A stretch of DNA of 7,201 bases from positions 1 through 7,201 of the forward strand of contig JAASSH010000099.1 in assembly GCA_021767985.1 (NCBI GenBank), given 5' to 3'. The DNA comes from Gammaproteobacteria bacterium. Its GTDB lineage: Bacteria; Pseudomonadota; Gammaproteobacteria; GCA-001735895. Every line of letters begins with the position of its first letter. Positions within the stretch are counted from its first letter, which is position 1. The notes under the pieces were generated by a model. That model was not told the origin of the DNA, did not search any database, and was given only the letters and a program-made list of their open reading frames with translations. A program made the translations under genes and the position numbers. Below are positions 1-6,538 of the stretch, piece by piece.

Positions 1-2
1 AG

Positions 3-890
3 GTTCAACTGTCGCGGCCGGAGTGGACCACAGTGATTGAACGCCGCCAACGGCGCGAGGATCCCGCGCTCATGGACGAAATTCTCGAAAAACACAAGCC
101 GATCGCGAGTCGCATCAAGCACCTGATCGACGCGCTGCAGCCGCAGGGCATCGTGCGCAAGCGTGGCTTCGAAGACGGTGACGAGCTCGATATCGACGCC
201 GCGGTGCGGGCGATGATCGATATTCGGCGCGGCATCATGCCCGATCCGCGGGTAAACATCCGTATTACGCGGCACCTGCGCGATTTGTCGATGATCGTGC
301 TGATGGACCTGTCCGCCTCGACCAACGATCGTATCGGCGATCTGAAGGAAGACGACGAGGGTTACCTGGAACAGCCAAGTATTCTGGACCTGACGCGCGA
401 AGCCACCGGGCTGCTGTCCTGGGCGGTGGATTCGATTGGCGACAACTACGCGGTGCACGGATTTGCGTCCGACGGACGCCACGACGTACAGTATTACCGT
501 TTCAAGGATTTCGATGAATCCTACAATGACGAGAGCAAGGCCAGGCTGGCCGGTATGAGCGGTGGCCTGTCGACGCGCATGGGCGCGGCCCTGCGGCACG
601 CCGGCTATCATCTCGGGCAGCAGGGCAGCCGCAAGCGCCTGGTTTTACTGATTACCGACGGTGAACCCGCGGATATCGACGAACGCGATCCGCAATATCT
701 GCGGCAGGATACCAGGCACGCGGTCGAGGAACTCGCCGCCAAAGGCATCCATACCTATTGCCTGACGCTGGATCCGAACGCGGATAGCTATGTTTCCCGG
801 ATATTCGGCGCCAACAACTATTCCATCGTCGATAACATCGAACGCCTGCCGGAGCGCCTGCCACGGGTATTTTCGGCCCTGACGGCATAG
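3..890 (+). CDS. cbbO: Rubisco activase adaptor CbbO, C-terminal part with VWA domain (5' end outside window)
   Basis: The frame is open from the window edge and ends at TAG 888-890, so this is the last ~295 residues of a protein that is usually 700-800 residues long. A GTG at 33 is internal: the frame reads PEW just before it, as family members do in the linker ahead of the VWA domain. The VWA metal site (MIDAS) is complete: DLSAST (DxSxS, 306-323), a threonine in STRMG (573-575) and TDGEPADID (from 654). The C-terminus reads SRIFGANNYSIVD and RLPERLP. In the family, CbbO works with the AAA+ ATPase CbbQ, and its VWA domain binds Rubisco so that inhibitory sugar phosphates are released. The close relative NorD, from nitric oxide reductase clusters, shares this domain. 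I favour CbbO because of the GEPADID and LDPNAD-type sequence and the gph and soxB neighbours. cbbQ and cbbLS would be expected to the left. Confidence 0.8.
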   Translation, partial: VQLSRPEWTTVIERRQRREDPALMDEILEKHKPIASRIKHLIDALQPQGIVRKRGFEDGDELDIDAAVRAMIDIRRGIMPDPRVNIRITRHLRDLSMIVLMDLSASTNDRIGDLKEDDEGYLEQPSILDLTREATGLLSWAVDSIGDNYAVHGFASDGRHDVQYYRFKDFDESYNDESKARLAGMSGGLSTRMGAALRHAGYHLGQQGSRKRLVLLITDGEPADIDERDPQYLRQDTRHAVEELAAKGIHTYCLTLDPNADSYVSRIFGANNYSIVDNIERLPERLPRVFSALTA

Positions 891-1008
891 TTAAAAAAAG
901 TAATAGTAGGTATTGCTATAGGGTTATTACAATGATGTTCATGTTTTGTTAATTTTGCCGGGTTTAAACTGTTTCTTTCCGACCAAAAACAACCAATACG
1001 AGGTTATC
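891..1008 (+). promoter_or_regulatory. AT-rich gap, likely holding the promoter of the cytochrome c-gph-soxB unit
   Basis: This 118-bp stretch is much richer in A and T than the flanking genes. It starts with a run of seven A just after the cbbO stop and contains a 6-bp inverted repeat (GTAATA 900-905, TATTAC 925-930, 19-nt loop). No GC-rich hairpin followed by a T-run is present, so cbbO transcription may read through. A weak sigma70-like pair, TTACAA with TAATTT 17 bp further on, lies around 926-954, but each box matches the consensus at only three positions. The cytochrome start at 1009 has GAGG about 6 nt upstream. That a promoter lies here is inferred mainly from base composition and gap size. 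Confidence 0.3.
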
Positions 1009-1317
1009 ATGAGAACATCCGCAATAATCGCTATGCTGGCTCTTAGCGGCCTGATCAACACCCCGCTGCAGGCGGGAGACGCCGCTGCCGGCGCCAGTGC
1101 TTATAACGCCAAGGGTTGCGTGGGCTGCCACGGCGCCGCGGGCAAGAAGCCAATCGCCAATTACCCGGCTATCGGCGGCAAACCGGCGGAATTCATTAGT
1201 GCCGAGTTGAATAAATTCCGCTCAGGGGAACGCAATAATCCGATCATGATGCCGATGGCCAAAGGTTTGAACGATGCCGACGTCGCCAATCTTGCAGCCT
1301 ACCTGGCGGCGCAATAA
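1009..1317 (+). CDS. Small periplasmic monohaem cytochrome c (class I, c553/c5-like)
   Basis: The 102-residue precursor has an N-terminal signal peptide (hydrophobic residues 5-20, probable cleavage near QAG at 21-23), so the mature protein should be periplasmic and ~80 residues. One haem-binding motif, CVGCH, is at residues 37-41. The likely axial methionine is in the NNPIMMPMA stretch (Met80, 81 or 83). The C-terminal NDADVANLAAYLA helix is typical of the cytochrome c553/c4 half-domain. ATG 1009 is chosen because it has GAGG upstream and starts directly at the signal peptide; an in-frame TTG at 946 would add 21 unlikely residues. By position, 30 bp before gph and in line with soxB, it could carry electrons from Sox-dependent thiosulfate oxidation to a terminal oxidase or reductase. 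That role is inferred. It is neither SoxX nor SoxA by any motif I can see. Confidence 0.88.
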   Translation: MRTSAIIAMLALSGLINTPLQAGDAAAGASAYNAKGCVGCHGAAGKKPIANYPAIGGKPAEFISAELNKFRSGERNNPIMMPMAKGLNDADVANLAAYLAAQ

Positions 1318-1347
1318 GCGCTGATCTGTCCCGTTCAAGGGCTATTG

Positions 1348-2073
1348 ATGCCAGTTCACGCTAACGACAGGTTATCCGGTAGCCTTGAGGCGGGCGGGTT
1401 GGTCGATTTCGAGCAGATCGGATTAATCCTTTTTGATCTCGACGGCACGCTGGTGGACAGCGTGCCCGACCTGGCCTGGTGCGGCAACGAAATGCTGCGT
1501 CGGCTCGAGATGCCGCAACGCGACCAGGCAGAAGCGCGGAACTGGGTTGGCAACGGTGTCGAACGCTTCGTAAAACGCTTTCTGACCGGCGATATGAATG
1601 CCGAACCGGATCAGGAGCTGTTTCGCAATGGTCTCGACCTGTTCGAACGGCTCTATGCCGATAATGTCAGCGGTCGGAGCGAGCTCTATCCGGGTGTTGT
1701 CGAGGCGCTACAGCATCTGGCGCAACTCGATTTACACCTGGCCTGCGTGACCAACAAGCCCGAGCCCTTTACTTCAGATTTGATTGCGGCGATGGGGCTC
1801 GACAAATTTTTTGAACTGGTTGTGGCCGGCGACACAACCGCTCGAAAAAAACCCGATCCGATGCCGCTGCACTATGCGGCGGATCATTTCGCGCTGGATT
1901 ACGCCAGCTGCATGATGGTGGGTGACTCTAGTAACGATGTCACCGCCGCGCGCGCGGCCGGCTTTACCATTGTCTGTGTGCCGTATGGATACAATCACGG
2001 TATCAGCATCAGCGAATCCAGCCCTGACCTGATCGTCGATAATCTAAAACAACTGGCGGACATGTTTTCCTGA
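1348..2073 (+). CDS. gph: Phosphoglycolate phosphatase (HAD superfamily), Gph/CbbZ type
   Basis: A 241-residue HAD hydrolase expected to convert 2-phosphoglycolate, the product of Rubisco oxygenation, to glycolate in the cytoplasm. Motif I is DLDGTLVDS (nucleophile Asp30, acid/base Asp32), motif II has Thr135 in VTNK, motif III is the lysine pair before PDP (167-168), and motif IV is GDSSND (Asp193, Asp197). The helical cap (about 40-110) and the SVPDL sequence after motif I fit the Gph subfamily better than pyrophosphatase or beta-phosphoglucomutase. ATG 1348 has AAGG 7 nt upstream. It gives a non-conserved N-terminus ~17 residues longer than usual, so TTG 1399, preceded by GAGG 8 nt away, is a real alternative that places motif I at the usual distance. 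The gene ends 10 bp before soxB. Its position near cbbO supports a CbbZ-like role; substrate specificity is inferred. Confidence 0.85.
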   Translation: MPVHANDRLSGSLEAGGLVDFEQIGLILFDLDGTLVDSVPDLAWCGNEMLRRLEMPQRDQAEARNWVGNGVERFVKRFLTGDMNAEPDQELFRNGLDLFERLYADNVSGRSELYPGVVEALQHLAQLDLHLACVTNKPEPFTSDLIAAMGLDKFFELVVAGDTTARKKPDPMPLHYAADHFALDYASCMMVGDSSNDVTAARAAGFTIVCVPYGYNHGISISESSPDLIVDNLKQLADMFS

Positions 2074-2083
2074 GGGGGATGTT

Positions 2084-3847
2084 ATGAATCTGAATCGAAG
2101 AGAATTTGTAAGATTAATGGGCCTGGCCGGGGCGGCCGGCATTTTTCCACGCGCCGGATTCGCGGCGGGCAGCGACGATTCGAAACTTTACGATGTGCCT
2201 GCATTCGGTAACGCGCGCATCCTGCATTTTACCGATTGTCATGCGCAGCTGAACCCGATCTATTTCCGCGAGCCCAACGTTAACCTCGGGATAGGTGGTG
2301 CTTTTGGCAAACCGCCGCACCTGGTTGGCAACAAGCTGCTGGAGCATTTCGGTATCCCGGGGGGCGGTATCGAGGCTCATGCCTACACTTATCTGAATTT
2401 CGAGGAAGCGGCGCGTATGTTCGGCAAGGTAGGCGGTTTTGCTCACCTGGCCACGCTGGTCAAGAAATTACGTGCCGAGTACGCCGAGGGCCGCTCGCTG
2501 TTGATCGACGGTGGCGATACCTGGCAGGGCTCGGGCACCGCCTACTGGACGCGCGGGCGCGATATGGTCGAGGCCTGCAACCTGCTTGGCGTCGACGTCA
2601 TGACCGGACACTGGGAGTTTACCTACCTGGCAGCGGAAGTCCTGGAAAACGCCGGAAAGTTTGCCGGTGAATTTGTCAGCCAGAATTGCAAAGTCAAGGA
2701 GGATGCGCTGTTCGATTACGAACTCGGCGATCTGGGTGATTTCAACGAGGATACCGGGCACGTGTTCAAGCCTTACACGATTCGGGAAATGGGCGATTTG
2801 CGTATCGCCGTGGTCGGTCAGTCCTTTCCGTATACGCCGATCGCCAATCCGCAGCGCTTTATCCCTGACTGGACCTTTGGCATCAATGAAGGAGATATGC
2901 AGGAAATCGTCGACCAGGCGCGCGAAGAGGAGGATCCCGATGGCCTGATCGTCATCTCGCATAACGGCATGGACGTCGATCTGAAAATGGCTTCGCGCGT
3001 GAGCGGCATCGATGCGATCTTCGGCGGCCACACGCATGACGGCGTGCCCGGTGCGGTTCCGGTGTCGAATCCCGGCGGCAAGACGCTGGTTACCAACGCC
3101 GGCTCGAACGGTAAGTTTCTCGGCGTCATGGACATGGATTACAAGGGCAAGAAACTGCGCGAGTTCAGGTATCGCTTGCTGCCGGTTTTCTCGAATCTGC
3201 TGCCGGCAGACGCCGAAATGTCCGCTTACATCGAAAAGGTGCGCAAACCGCATCTGGCCAAGCTGCAGGAGGAACTGGCGATGGCCGAGGACGTACTGTT
3301 CCGGCGCGGCAATTTCAACGGCACGTTCGACCAGGTGATTTGCGACGCGCTGCGGGTCGAGGGCGATGCCCAGATATCGCTATCACCCGGTTTTCGCTGG
3401 GGTACCACGGTATTGCCGGGTCAGGCTATCACGATGGAACACGTCATGGACCAAACCTGTATTACCTATCCCGAAACCTACGTACGCGAGATGACCGGCG
3501 AAGATCTCAAACTCATCCTCGAGGATGTGGCGGACAACCTGTTCAACAAGGACCCGTATTACCAGCAGGGCGGCGACATGGTAAGGCTCGGTGGACTGGA
3601 TTACATTATCGATCCCGCGGCCGGTGCCGGCGCGCGCATCTCGGATATGCGGCTGGATGACGGCAGCGTCATCGATGCCGCGAAAAGCTACAAGGTTGCC
3701 GGTTGGGCGACCGTGGGCTCGCAATCGCCGGGCGCACCGATCTGGGATGTCGTTGCCGACTACCTGCGCCGCGAGGACACGGTGCGCATCAAGAAGCTTA
3801 ATACCCCGAAGTTGAAGAATGTGTCCGGCAACCCGGGGATGGCCTGA
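2084..3847 (+). CDS. soxB: Thiosulfohydrolase SoxB, Tat-exported
   Basis: This 587-residue protein has the usual SoxB length and matches the family throughout. It hydrolyses the sulfane-sulfonate bond of SoxYZ-bound thiosulfate in the periplasm, releasing sulfate. A twin-arginine signal is present (RREFVR 5-10, hydrophobic 11-20, cleavage probably near residue 28), as expected for a protein exported with its metals. The metallophosphoesterase domain shows FTDCHAQ (Asp51, His53), GGDTWQGS (143-150), SHNG (292-295) and GGHTHDG (314-320). Between them lies GHWEF (175-179), the SoxB version of the GNHEF motif of 5'-nucleotidases, which separates SoxB from UshA-like enzymes. The C-terminal substrate-binding domain follows from about residue 400. 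GAGGGGG at 2072-2078 is the ribosome site and overlaps the gph stop. soxXA and soxYZ are not in the window; in several gammaproteobacteria soxYZ is encoded elsewhere. Confidence 0.96.
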   Translation: MNLNRREFVRLMGLAGAAGIFPRAGFAAGSDDSKLYDVPAFGNARILHFTDCHAQLNPIYFREPNVNLGIGGAFGKPPHLVGNKLLEHFGIPGGGIEAHAYTYLNFEEAARMFGKVGGFAHLATLVKKLRAEYAEGRSLLIDGGDTWQGSGTAYWTRGRDMVEACNLLGVDVMTGHWEFTYLAAEVLENAGKFAGEFVSQNCKVKEDALFDYELGDLGDFNEDTGHVFKPYTIREMGDLRIAVVGQSFPYTPIANPQRFIPDWTFGINEGDMQEIVDQAREEEDPDGLIVISHNGMDVDLKMASRVSGIDAIFGGHTHDGVPGAVPVSNPGGKTLVTNAGSNGKFLGVMDMDYKGKKLREFRYRLLPVFSNLLPADAEMSAYIEKVRKPHLAKLQEELAMAEDVLFRRGNFNGTFDQVICDALRVEGDAQISLSPGFRWGTTVLPGQAITMEHVMDQTCITYPETYVREMTGEDLKLILEDVADNLFNKDPYYQQGGDMVRLGGLDYIIDPAAGAGARISDMRLDDGSVIDAAKSYKVAGWATVGSQSPGAPIWDVVADYLRREDTVRIKKLNTPKLKNVSGNPGMA

Positions 3848-3873
3848 GGCTTTACCAGGGAAGGGCGATGCGT

Positions 3874-3928
3874 TTGATTCGGGGCTAATCCGGGTGAATT
3901 TTCGACCACCGAGCCGGTATCGAATCAA
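3874..3928. repeat. Inverted repeat between two convergent genes
   Basis: TTGATTCG (3874-3881) and CGAATCAA (3921-3928) are perfect 8-bp arms separated by 39 nt. Inside the loop ACCGAGCCGGT can form a smaller 4-bp hairpin. The structure sits in the 102-bp gap between the soxB stop and the stop of the - strand gene at 3950, where a bidirectional terminator would be expected. There is no T-run on either strand next to the stem, so it does not look like a classic intrinsic terminator. It may help Rho-dependent termination or protect 3' ends, or be chance. Confidence 0.3.
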
Positions 3929-3949
3929 CAGATCCGGCAGGATTATAAG

Positions 3950-4342
3950 CTAGAATTCGAGCGCTGATATTATCTGGTTAAGTCTGGCCTGTTCGCCATC
4001 CTGTCCCAGCAGGGCGGCATTGCTGGCGGCATCGGCGAGTTGCCTTTGCCTTATTTTTTCCAGGTATTGCGCGTTACACTCGACGACGGTTTGTTTTATC
4101 TCGTTTAGATGCGACTGGATACCTGCCATGTCGTTGACATAGGTTTCAATGCTTTCCCCCAGGTTTTTATCGATTTTTGCTGCGGGATTTATCTGACGGC
4201 CGAGCGCGTTGAAGTCTTCGCACCAGTCGAGCGGCGCCTTGTTCGAAAGTTTGAAAAACAAATCGATATAGGCTTCCTTGCGCACCCTGGGAGGACGCGC
4301 CTCGTCGATGCTTATGATCCTGATTTCTTCGAATGAACTCAT
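3950..4342 (-). CDS. Hypothetical 130-residue, probably mostly helical protein
   Basis: I do not recognise this family. The 130-residue product has no signal peptide or membrane segment and is probably cytoplasmic. A short N-terminal part (1-20) with alternating hydrophobic residues is followed by an aromatic-rich stretch (YIDLFFKLS at 25-33, PLDWCEDFN at 37-45). From about residue 62 to the end the sequence is charged, with regular hydrophobic spacing that suggests long helices or a coiled coil. Cysteines at 41 and 89 form no metal motif. ATG 4342 is chosen because AGGAG lies 9 nt upstream; a GTG at 4399 would extend the frame by 19 residues but lies inside a stem-loop and has no good ribosome site. 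The gene is third in the - strand run after rhlE and the 84-residue gene, 91 bp from the latter, so it may be co-transcribed or have its own control. Confidence 0.65.
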   Translation of the reverse strand: MSSFEEIRIISIDEARPPRVRKEAYIDLFFKLSNKAPLDWCEDFNALGRQINPAAKIDKNLGESIETYVNDMAGIQSHLNEIKQTVVECNAQYLEKIRQRQLADAASNAALLGQDGEQARLNQIISALEF

Positions 4343-4366
4343 GCTGCGTAGCTCCTGGTGAATGCG

Positions 4367-4397
4367 CGAGGCTGCCTCGTACGGGTATCGATTACCC
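4367..4397 (-). promoter_or_regulatory. Two tandem stem-loops in the leader of the 130-residue gene
   Basis: Two perfect 5-bp inverted repeats lie 3 bp apart: CGAGG-CTG-CCTCG (4367-4379) and GGGTA-TCGAT-TACCC (4383-4397). They sit 25 to 55 nt upstream of the ATG at 4342, between it and the stop of the 84-residue gene. In RNA they could form adjacent hairpins that attenuate transcription, mark a processing site, or shield the ribosome site (AGGAG, about 4352-4356). Neither is followed by a T-run, so a simple intrinsic terminator is unlikely. The repeats are visible; any function is inferred. Confidence 0.35.
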
Positions 4398-4433
4398 ACG
4401 AGCAGAGCGCTTTAACGATGACTGCCTCAGGCC

Positions 4434-4688
4434 TTACTTCTGGGTCCGGCGAGCGGCGTAGGCAGAGTAGCCGAGCGCTGCCCGCCGGTTCAGGTTTTCG
4501 GCGAACTCTTCGGCATGCAATCTAACCGACTTGAGGCTGCCCGATCGTTTTCCCTTGATCGCGGAACTGCCTTCACCGATCGTATACTCGTACCAGTTCT
4601 CACCGGAGGTTCCCTCCGGCGGGTCGATTTTTTCGATAGTGCTTACATAAAACTGTCTTTCGCCGGGCTTTTCAGATAGATCAGACAC
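4434..4688 (-). CDS. Small basic hypothetical protein, 84 residues, in line with rhlE
   Basis: I cannot name this family. The product is 84 residues, hydrophilic, with no signal peptide or membrane helix. The central part NWYEYTIGEG (31-40) followed by SAIKGKRSGS (42-51) looks like strands and turns. The stretch HAEEFAENLNRR (58-69) looks like an amphipathic helix, and the C-terminus is basic (AARRTQK). The start is GTG at 4688 with AAGG 8 nt upstream. It begins 15 bp after the rhlE stop on the same strand, so the two are very probably co-transcribed and translated from one message. A basic protein linked to an RNA helicase could be an RNA-binding accessory, but no motif proves that. Confidence 0.72.
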   Translation of the reverse strand: MSDLSEKPGERQFYVSTIEKIDPPEGTSGENWYEYTIGEGSSAIKGKRSGSLKSVRLHAEEFAENLNRRAALGYSAYAARRTQK

Positions 4689-4703
4689 AATATTTACCTT
4701 TCT

Positions 4704-5945
4704 TTAATTAACGCGTGCGCCGTGACGCTGGTTTGATTTCCCACGATGGCGTCGGCGGCGTTGCTGTACCTGCTTTTCGGGCCGCAGGGTTTCGGTTTGC
4801 GATGTCTCGGTGACGCCATAACCGGCAACAGACTGCTGTGGAATCCTGCTTTTTATCAGTCGCTCGATATCTTTCAACTGTTTTATTTCCTCCAGGCACA
4901 CCAGCGAGATCGCCTGACCTCCACGGCCGGCGCGTCCGGTGCGACCGATGCGATGGACGTAATCCTCTGGAACGTTAGGCAGTTCGTAGTTGATGACATG
5001 CGGTAGCTGCTCGATATCGAGTCCGCGCGCGGCAATATCGGTCGCCACCAGCACTTGCAGCCTGCCCATCTTGAAATTGTCCAGCGCCCTGGTACGCGCT
5101 CCCTGGCTTTTATTGCCGTGAATCGCTGCCGCCTTGATGCCATCGCTATTCAGTTGTTTGGTCAGTCGGTTAGCGCCGTGTTTGGTGCGGCCGAACACCA
5201 GCACCTGTTGCCAGTTATTGGATCCGATCAGAAAGGAAAGCAGCTCGCGCTTGCGGTTTTTTTCGACCGGGTGGACCACCTGCTCGATCACGTCGACCGT
5301 GGCATTGCGGCGTGCGACTTCGACCAGTGCCGGAGACTTCAACAAGCCATTGGCGAGTTTCTTGATCTCGTTGGAAAAAGTGGCGGAGAACAACAAGGTT
5401 TGCTTTTGCCGTGGCAACAGTGCCAGCAATTTACGGATATCGTGGATGAATCCCATGTCCAGCATGCGATCCGCCTCATCCAGCACCAATAGTTCGACCT
5501 GCGACAGGTCAGCGGAGCGCTGGTTTACGTGATCGAGCAGGCGTCCGGGAGTGGCAACCAGGATATCGACACCGCGGATCAGTTTCTGTTTTTGTGGATT
5601 GATGCTGACCCCGCCAAATACCGCGGTTGCTTTCAGGGGCAGCCACTTACCGTAGGCTTCGATGCTCTCGGTAACCTGGGCTGCAAGCTCGCGGGTCGGA
5701 GTTACCACCAGGGCCCGAATCGGGCGACGTCCCGATCCCTTTTTGTTGGAAACCTGTAGTCGCTGCAGTATTGGCAGCGTGAAGCCGGCTGTTTTACCGG
5801 TACCGGTCTGGGCGCTGCCCATCAGGTCACGGCCCTCGAGTATCAGCGGAATCGCCTGCCGCTGTATCGGTGTTGGTGTGCTGTATCCCTTATCGGAAAC
5901 GGCACGGATTAACTCGGCCTGGAGGCCAAGGGATTCAAATGACAT
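4704..5945 (-). CDS. rhlE: ATP-dependent DEAD-box RNA helicase RhlE
   Basis: A 413-residue cytoplasmic helicase that unwinds short RNA duplexes, in ribosome assembly and RNA turnover in relatives. All core motifs are present in order: Q motif PTPIQ (24-28), motif I AQTGTGKT (45-52), Ia PTREL (83-87), Ib TPGR (132-135), II DEAD (156-159), III SAT (187-189), [11 protein letters not shown] (301-310) and [12 protein letters not shown] (331-340). The FESLGL start, [10 protein letters not shown] and the absence of the extra C-terminal domain of DbpA or CsdA point to RhlE. The tail beyond ~375 is low-complexity and basic (RRRRHRGK at 396-403), as usual for RNA tethering in this group, and rather short. 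ATG 5945 is preceded by GGAG about 11 nt upstream, which is somewhat far. It is the first gene of a - strand run with the two small genes downstream. Confidence 0.94.
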   Translation of the reverse strand: MSFESLGLQAELIRAVSDKGYSTPTPIQRQAIPLILEGRDLMGSAQTGTGKTAGFTLPILQRLQVSNKKGSGRRPIRALVVTPTRELAAQVTESIEAYGKWLPLKATAVFGGVSINPQKQKLIRGVDILVATPGRLLDHVNQRSADLSQVELLVLDEADRMLDMGFIHDIRKLLALLPRQKQTLLFSATFSNEIKKLANGLLKSPALVEVARRNATVDVIEQVVHPVEKNRKRELLSFLIGSNNWQQVLVFGRTKHGANRLTKQLNSDGIKAAAIHGNKSQGARTRALDNFKMGRLQVLVATDIAARGLDIEQLPHVINYELPNVPEDYVHRIGRTGRAGRGGQAISLVCLEEIKQLKDIERLIKSRIPQQSVAGYGVTETSQTETLRPEKQVQQRRRRHRGKSNQRHGARVN

Positions 5946-6144
5946 GTTTTATTATTCTCCAAGAAATCGACCCGCAAAGCACAACTTGTGTGAGTTAGCG
6001 GTCAGGGCAGATTTGTGTGTTAAGCAGGAAATCGGGAGGGATTACCGTAAAAAATGGCGACGCAGACCGATAAGCGCCTTATAGAAGTGATTATCATACA
6101 GCAAACCGAGCCAAATAGGTGATCTATCTTGTAAAGAGTTTGTC
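5946..6144 (-). promoter_or_regulatory. Leader and probable promoter region of rhlE
   Basis: This ~200-bp stretch upstream of rhlE shows no supported gene. On the - strand it contains TATGATAAT, whose TATGAT (+ coordinates 6093-6098) is a good -10-like box, but no clear -35 box lies 16-18 bp before it. Two small palindromes are present: ATAAG-CGC-CTTAT at 6070-6082, just downstream of that box, and CACAA-C-TTGTG at 5980-5990. If the box is used, the leader before the rhlE start would be about 140 nt. Long leaders are common for bacterial DEAD-box helicase genes, but use of this promoter is inferred. Confidence 0.3.
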
Positions 6145-6291
6145 TCAGCCGAAGCTGTAACTCTCCGGGATTACGACGATGCCGTTTTCGCTCAGGGTGA
6201 ATCGCTCTGCGTCTTGCACGGGATCGAATCCGATGACCTCGCCGTCGACCGATTTCATCGGCTCTACCCGGAATTCACCGATCAGAAGCTG
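6145..6291 (-). pseudogene. glgC: Relic of the C-terminal end of glgC (glucose-1-phosphate adenylyltransferase)
   Basis: On the - strand a 49-codon open stretch bounded upstream by TAA (6292-6294) ends at TGA 6145-6147. Its product contains IGFDPVQDAERF, then SENGIVVIP and a short tail. This is the pattern at the extreme C-terminus of GlgC (IG-DP-xD-x-RF, then a -GI-x-V- strand), the end of the beta-helix domain of ADP-glucose pyrophosphorylase. The remaining ~380 residues, including the nucleotidyltransferase domain, are missing: no frame between 6295 and 6538 shows further GlgC sequence. The only ATG inside (6256-6258) would give 37 residues with no catalytic part. The best reading is a leftover from deletion or rearrangement, on the same strand as rhlE and about 200 bp before it. 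Codon usage still looks normal, so the loss may be recent. The identification rests on recalled family pattern, not a search. Confidence 0.55.
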
Positions 6292-6294
6292 TTA

Positions 6295-6538
6295 AAGGCG
6301 CTGCGCGTCGAAGCGAGACTGCGGCGCAGTGCAGAGCCTGTATCATCGTAGATCGATCGTACTGGCGCCACGTTCGCCATGCTGGACCCGGGGAGGGGAA
6401 TTCCGGCGCATTCCGTTACCAGGACAAGCATGGAGGTCCGACAGCCAGGTTCGAGCCTGACCAGATAGCCGGGTAACACTAAAATCCAGTGCGAAGGTAC
6501 AACCCAGGTGATTATCGTACCTGGATTCTATAGTGGCT
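6295..6538. other. Non-coding stretch, no gene supported
   Basis: Short open frames run through here on both strands (for example - strand 6282-6479), but none has a good ribosome site, recognisable domain or family-like sequence. Several overlap each other and the glgC relic. A perfect 13-bp palindrome, ACTGCG-G-CGCAGT, lies at 6318-6330. The part next to the 72-residue gene holds the stem-loop listed separately. The rest shows nothing I can assign and may be decayed sequence from the event that removed most of glgC. Confidence 0.45.
6501..6527 (-). terminator. Stem-loop downstream of the 72-residue membrane protein gene
   Basis: Read on the - strand, AATCCAGGT and ACCTGGGTT form a 9-bp stem with one G-U pair around a 9-nt loop, starting about 11 nt after the TAA at 6539-6541. 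Position and strand fit the 3' end of the regulator-membrane protein unit. The stem is followed by mixed sequence; the first T-run comes about 15 nt later, so termination may be inefficient or Rho-assisted. Confidence 0.4.

Noticed and set aside
3..890. Assignment of the VWA protein as NorD
   Set aside because: NorD shares the domain, but no nor genes are present, and the sequence around TDGEPADID and the C-terminus, together with the gph and soxB neighbours, fits CbbO better. It is kept only as an alternative.
2468..3253. A 261-codon antisense open frame inside soxB
   Set aside because: It lies entirely within a full-length, unmistakable SoxB gene. Its product shows no domain, and long antisense frames are expected in GC-rich genes.
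2084..3847. UshA-like 5'-nucleotidase instead of SoxB
   Set aside because: The GNHEF motif of 5'-nucleotidases is replaced by GHWEF, and the whole stretch around TWQGS and VDVMTGHWEFTY is SoxB-like, with a Tat signal.
6091..6360. A + strand open stretch opposite the glgC relic
   Set aside because: It has no ATG, GTG or TTG start or ribosome site in its first third, and its codons are exactly complementary to the - strand frame that carries the GlgC pattern. It is best explained as a mirror of that frame.
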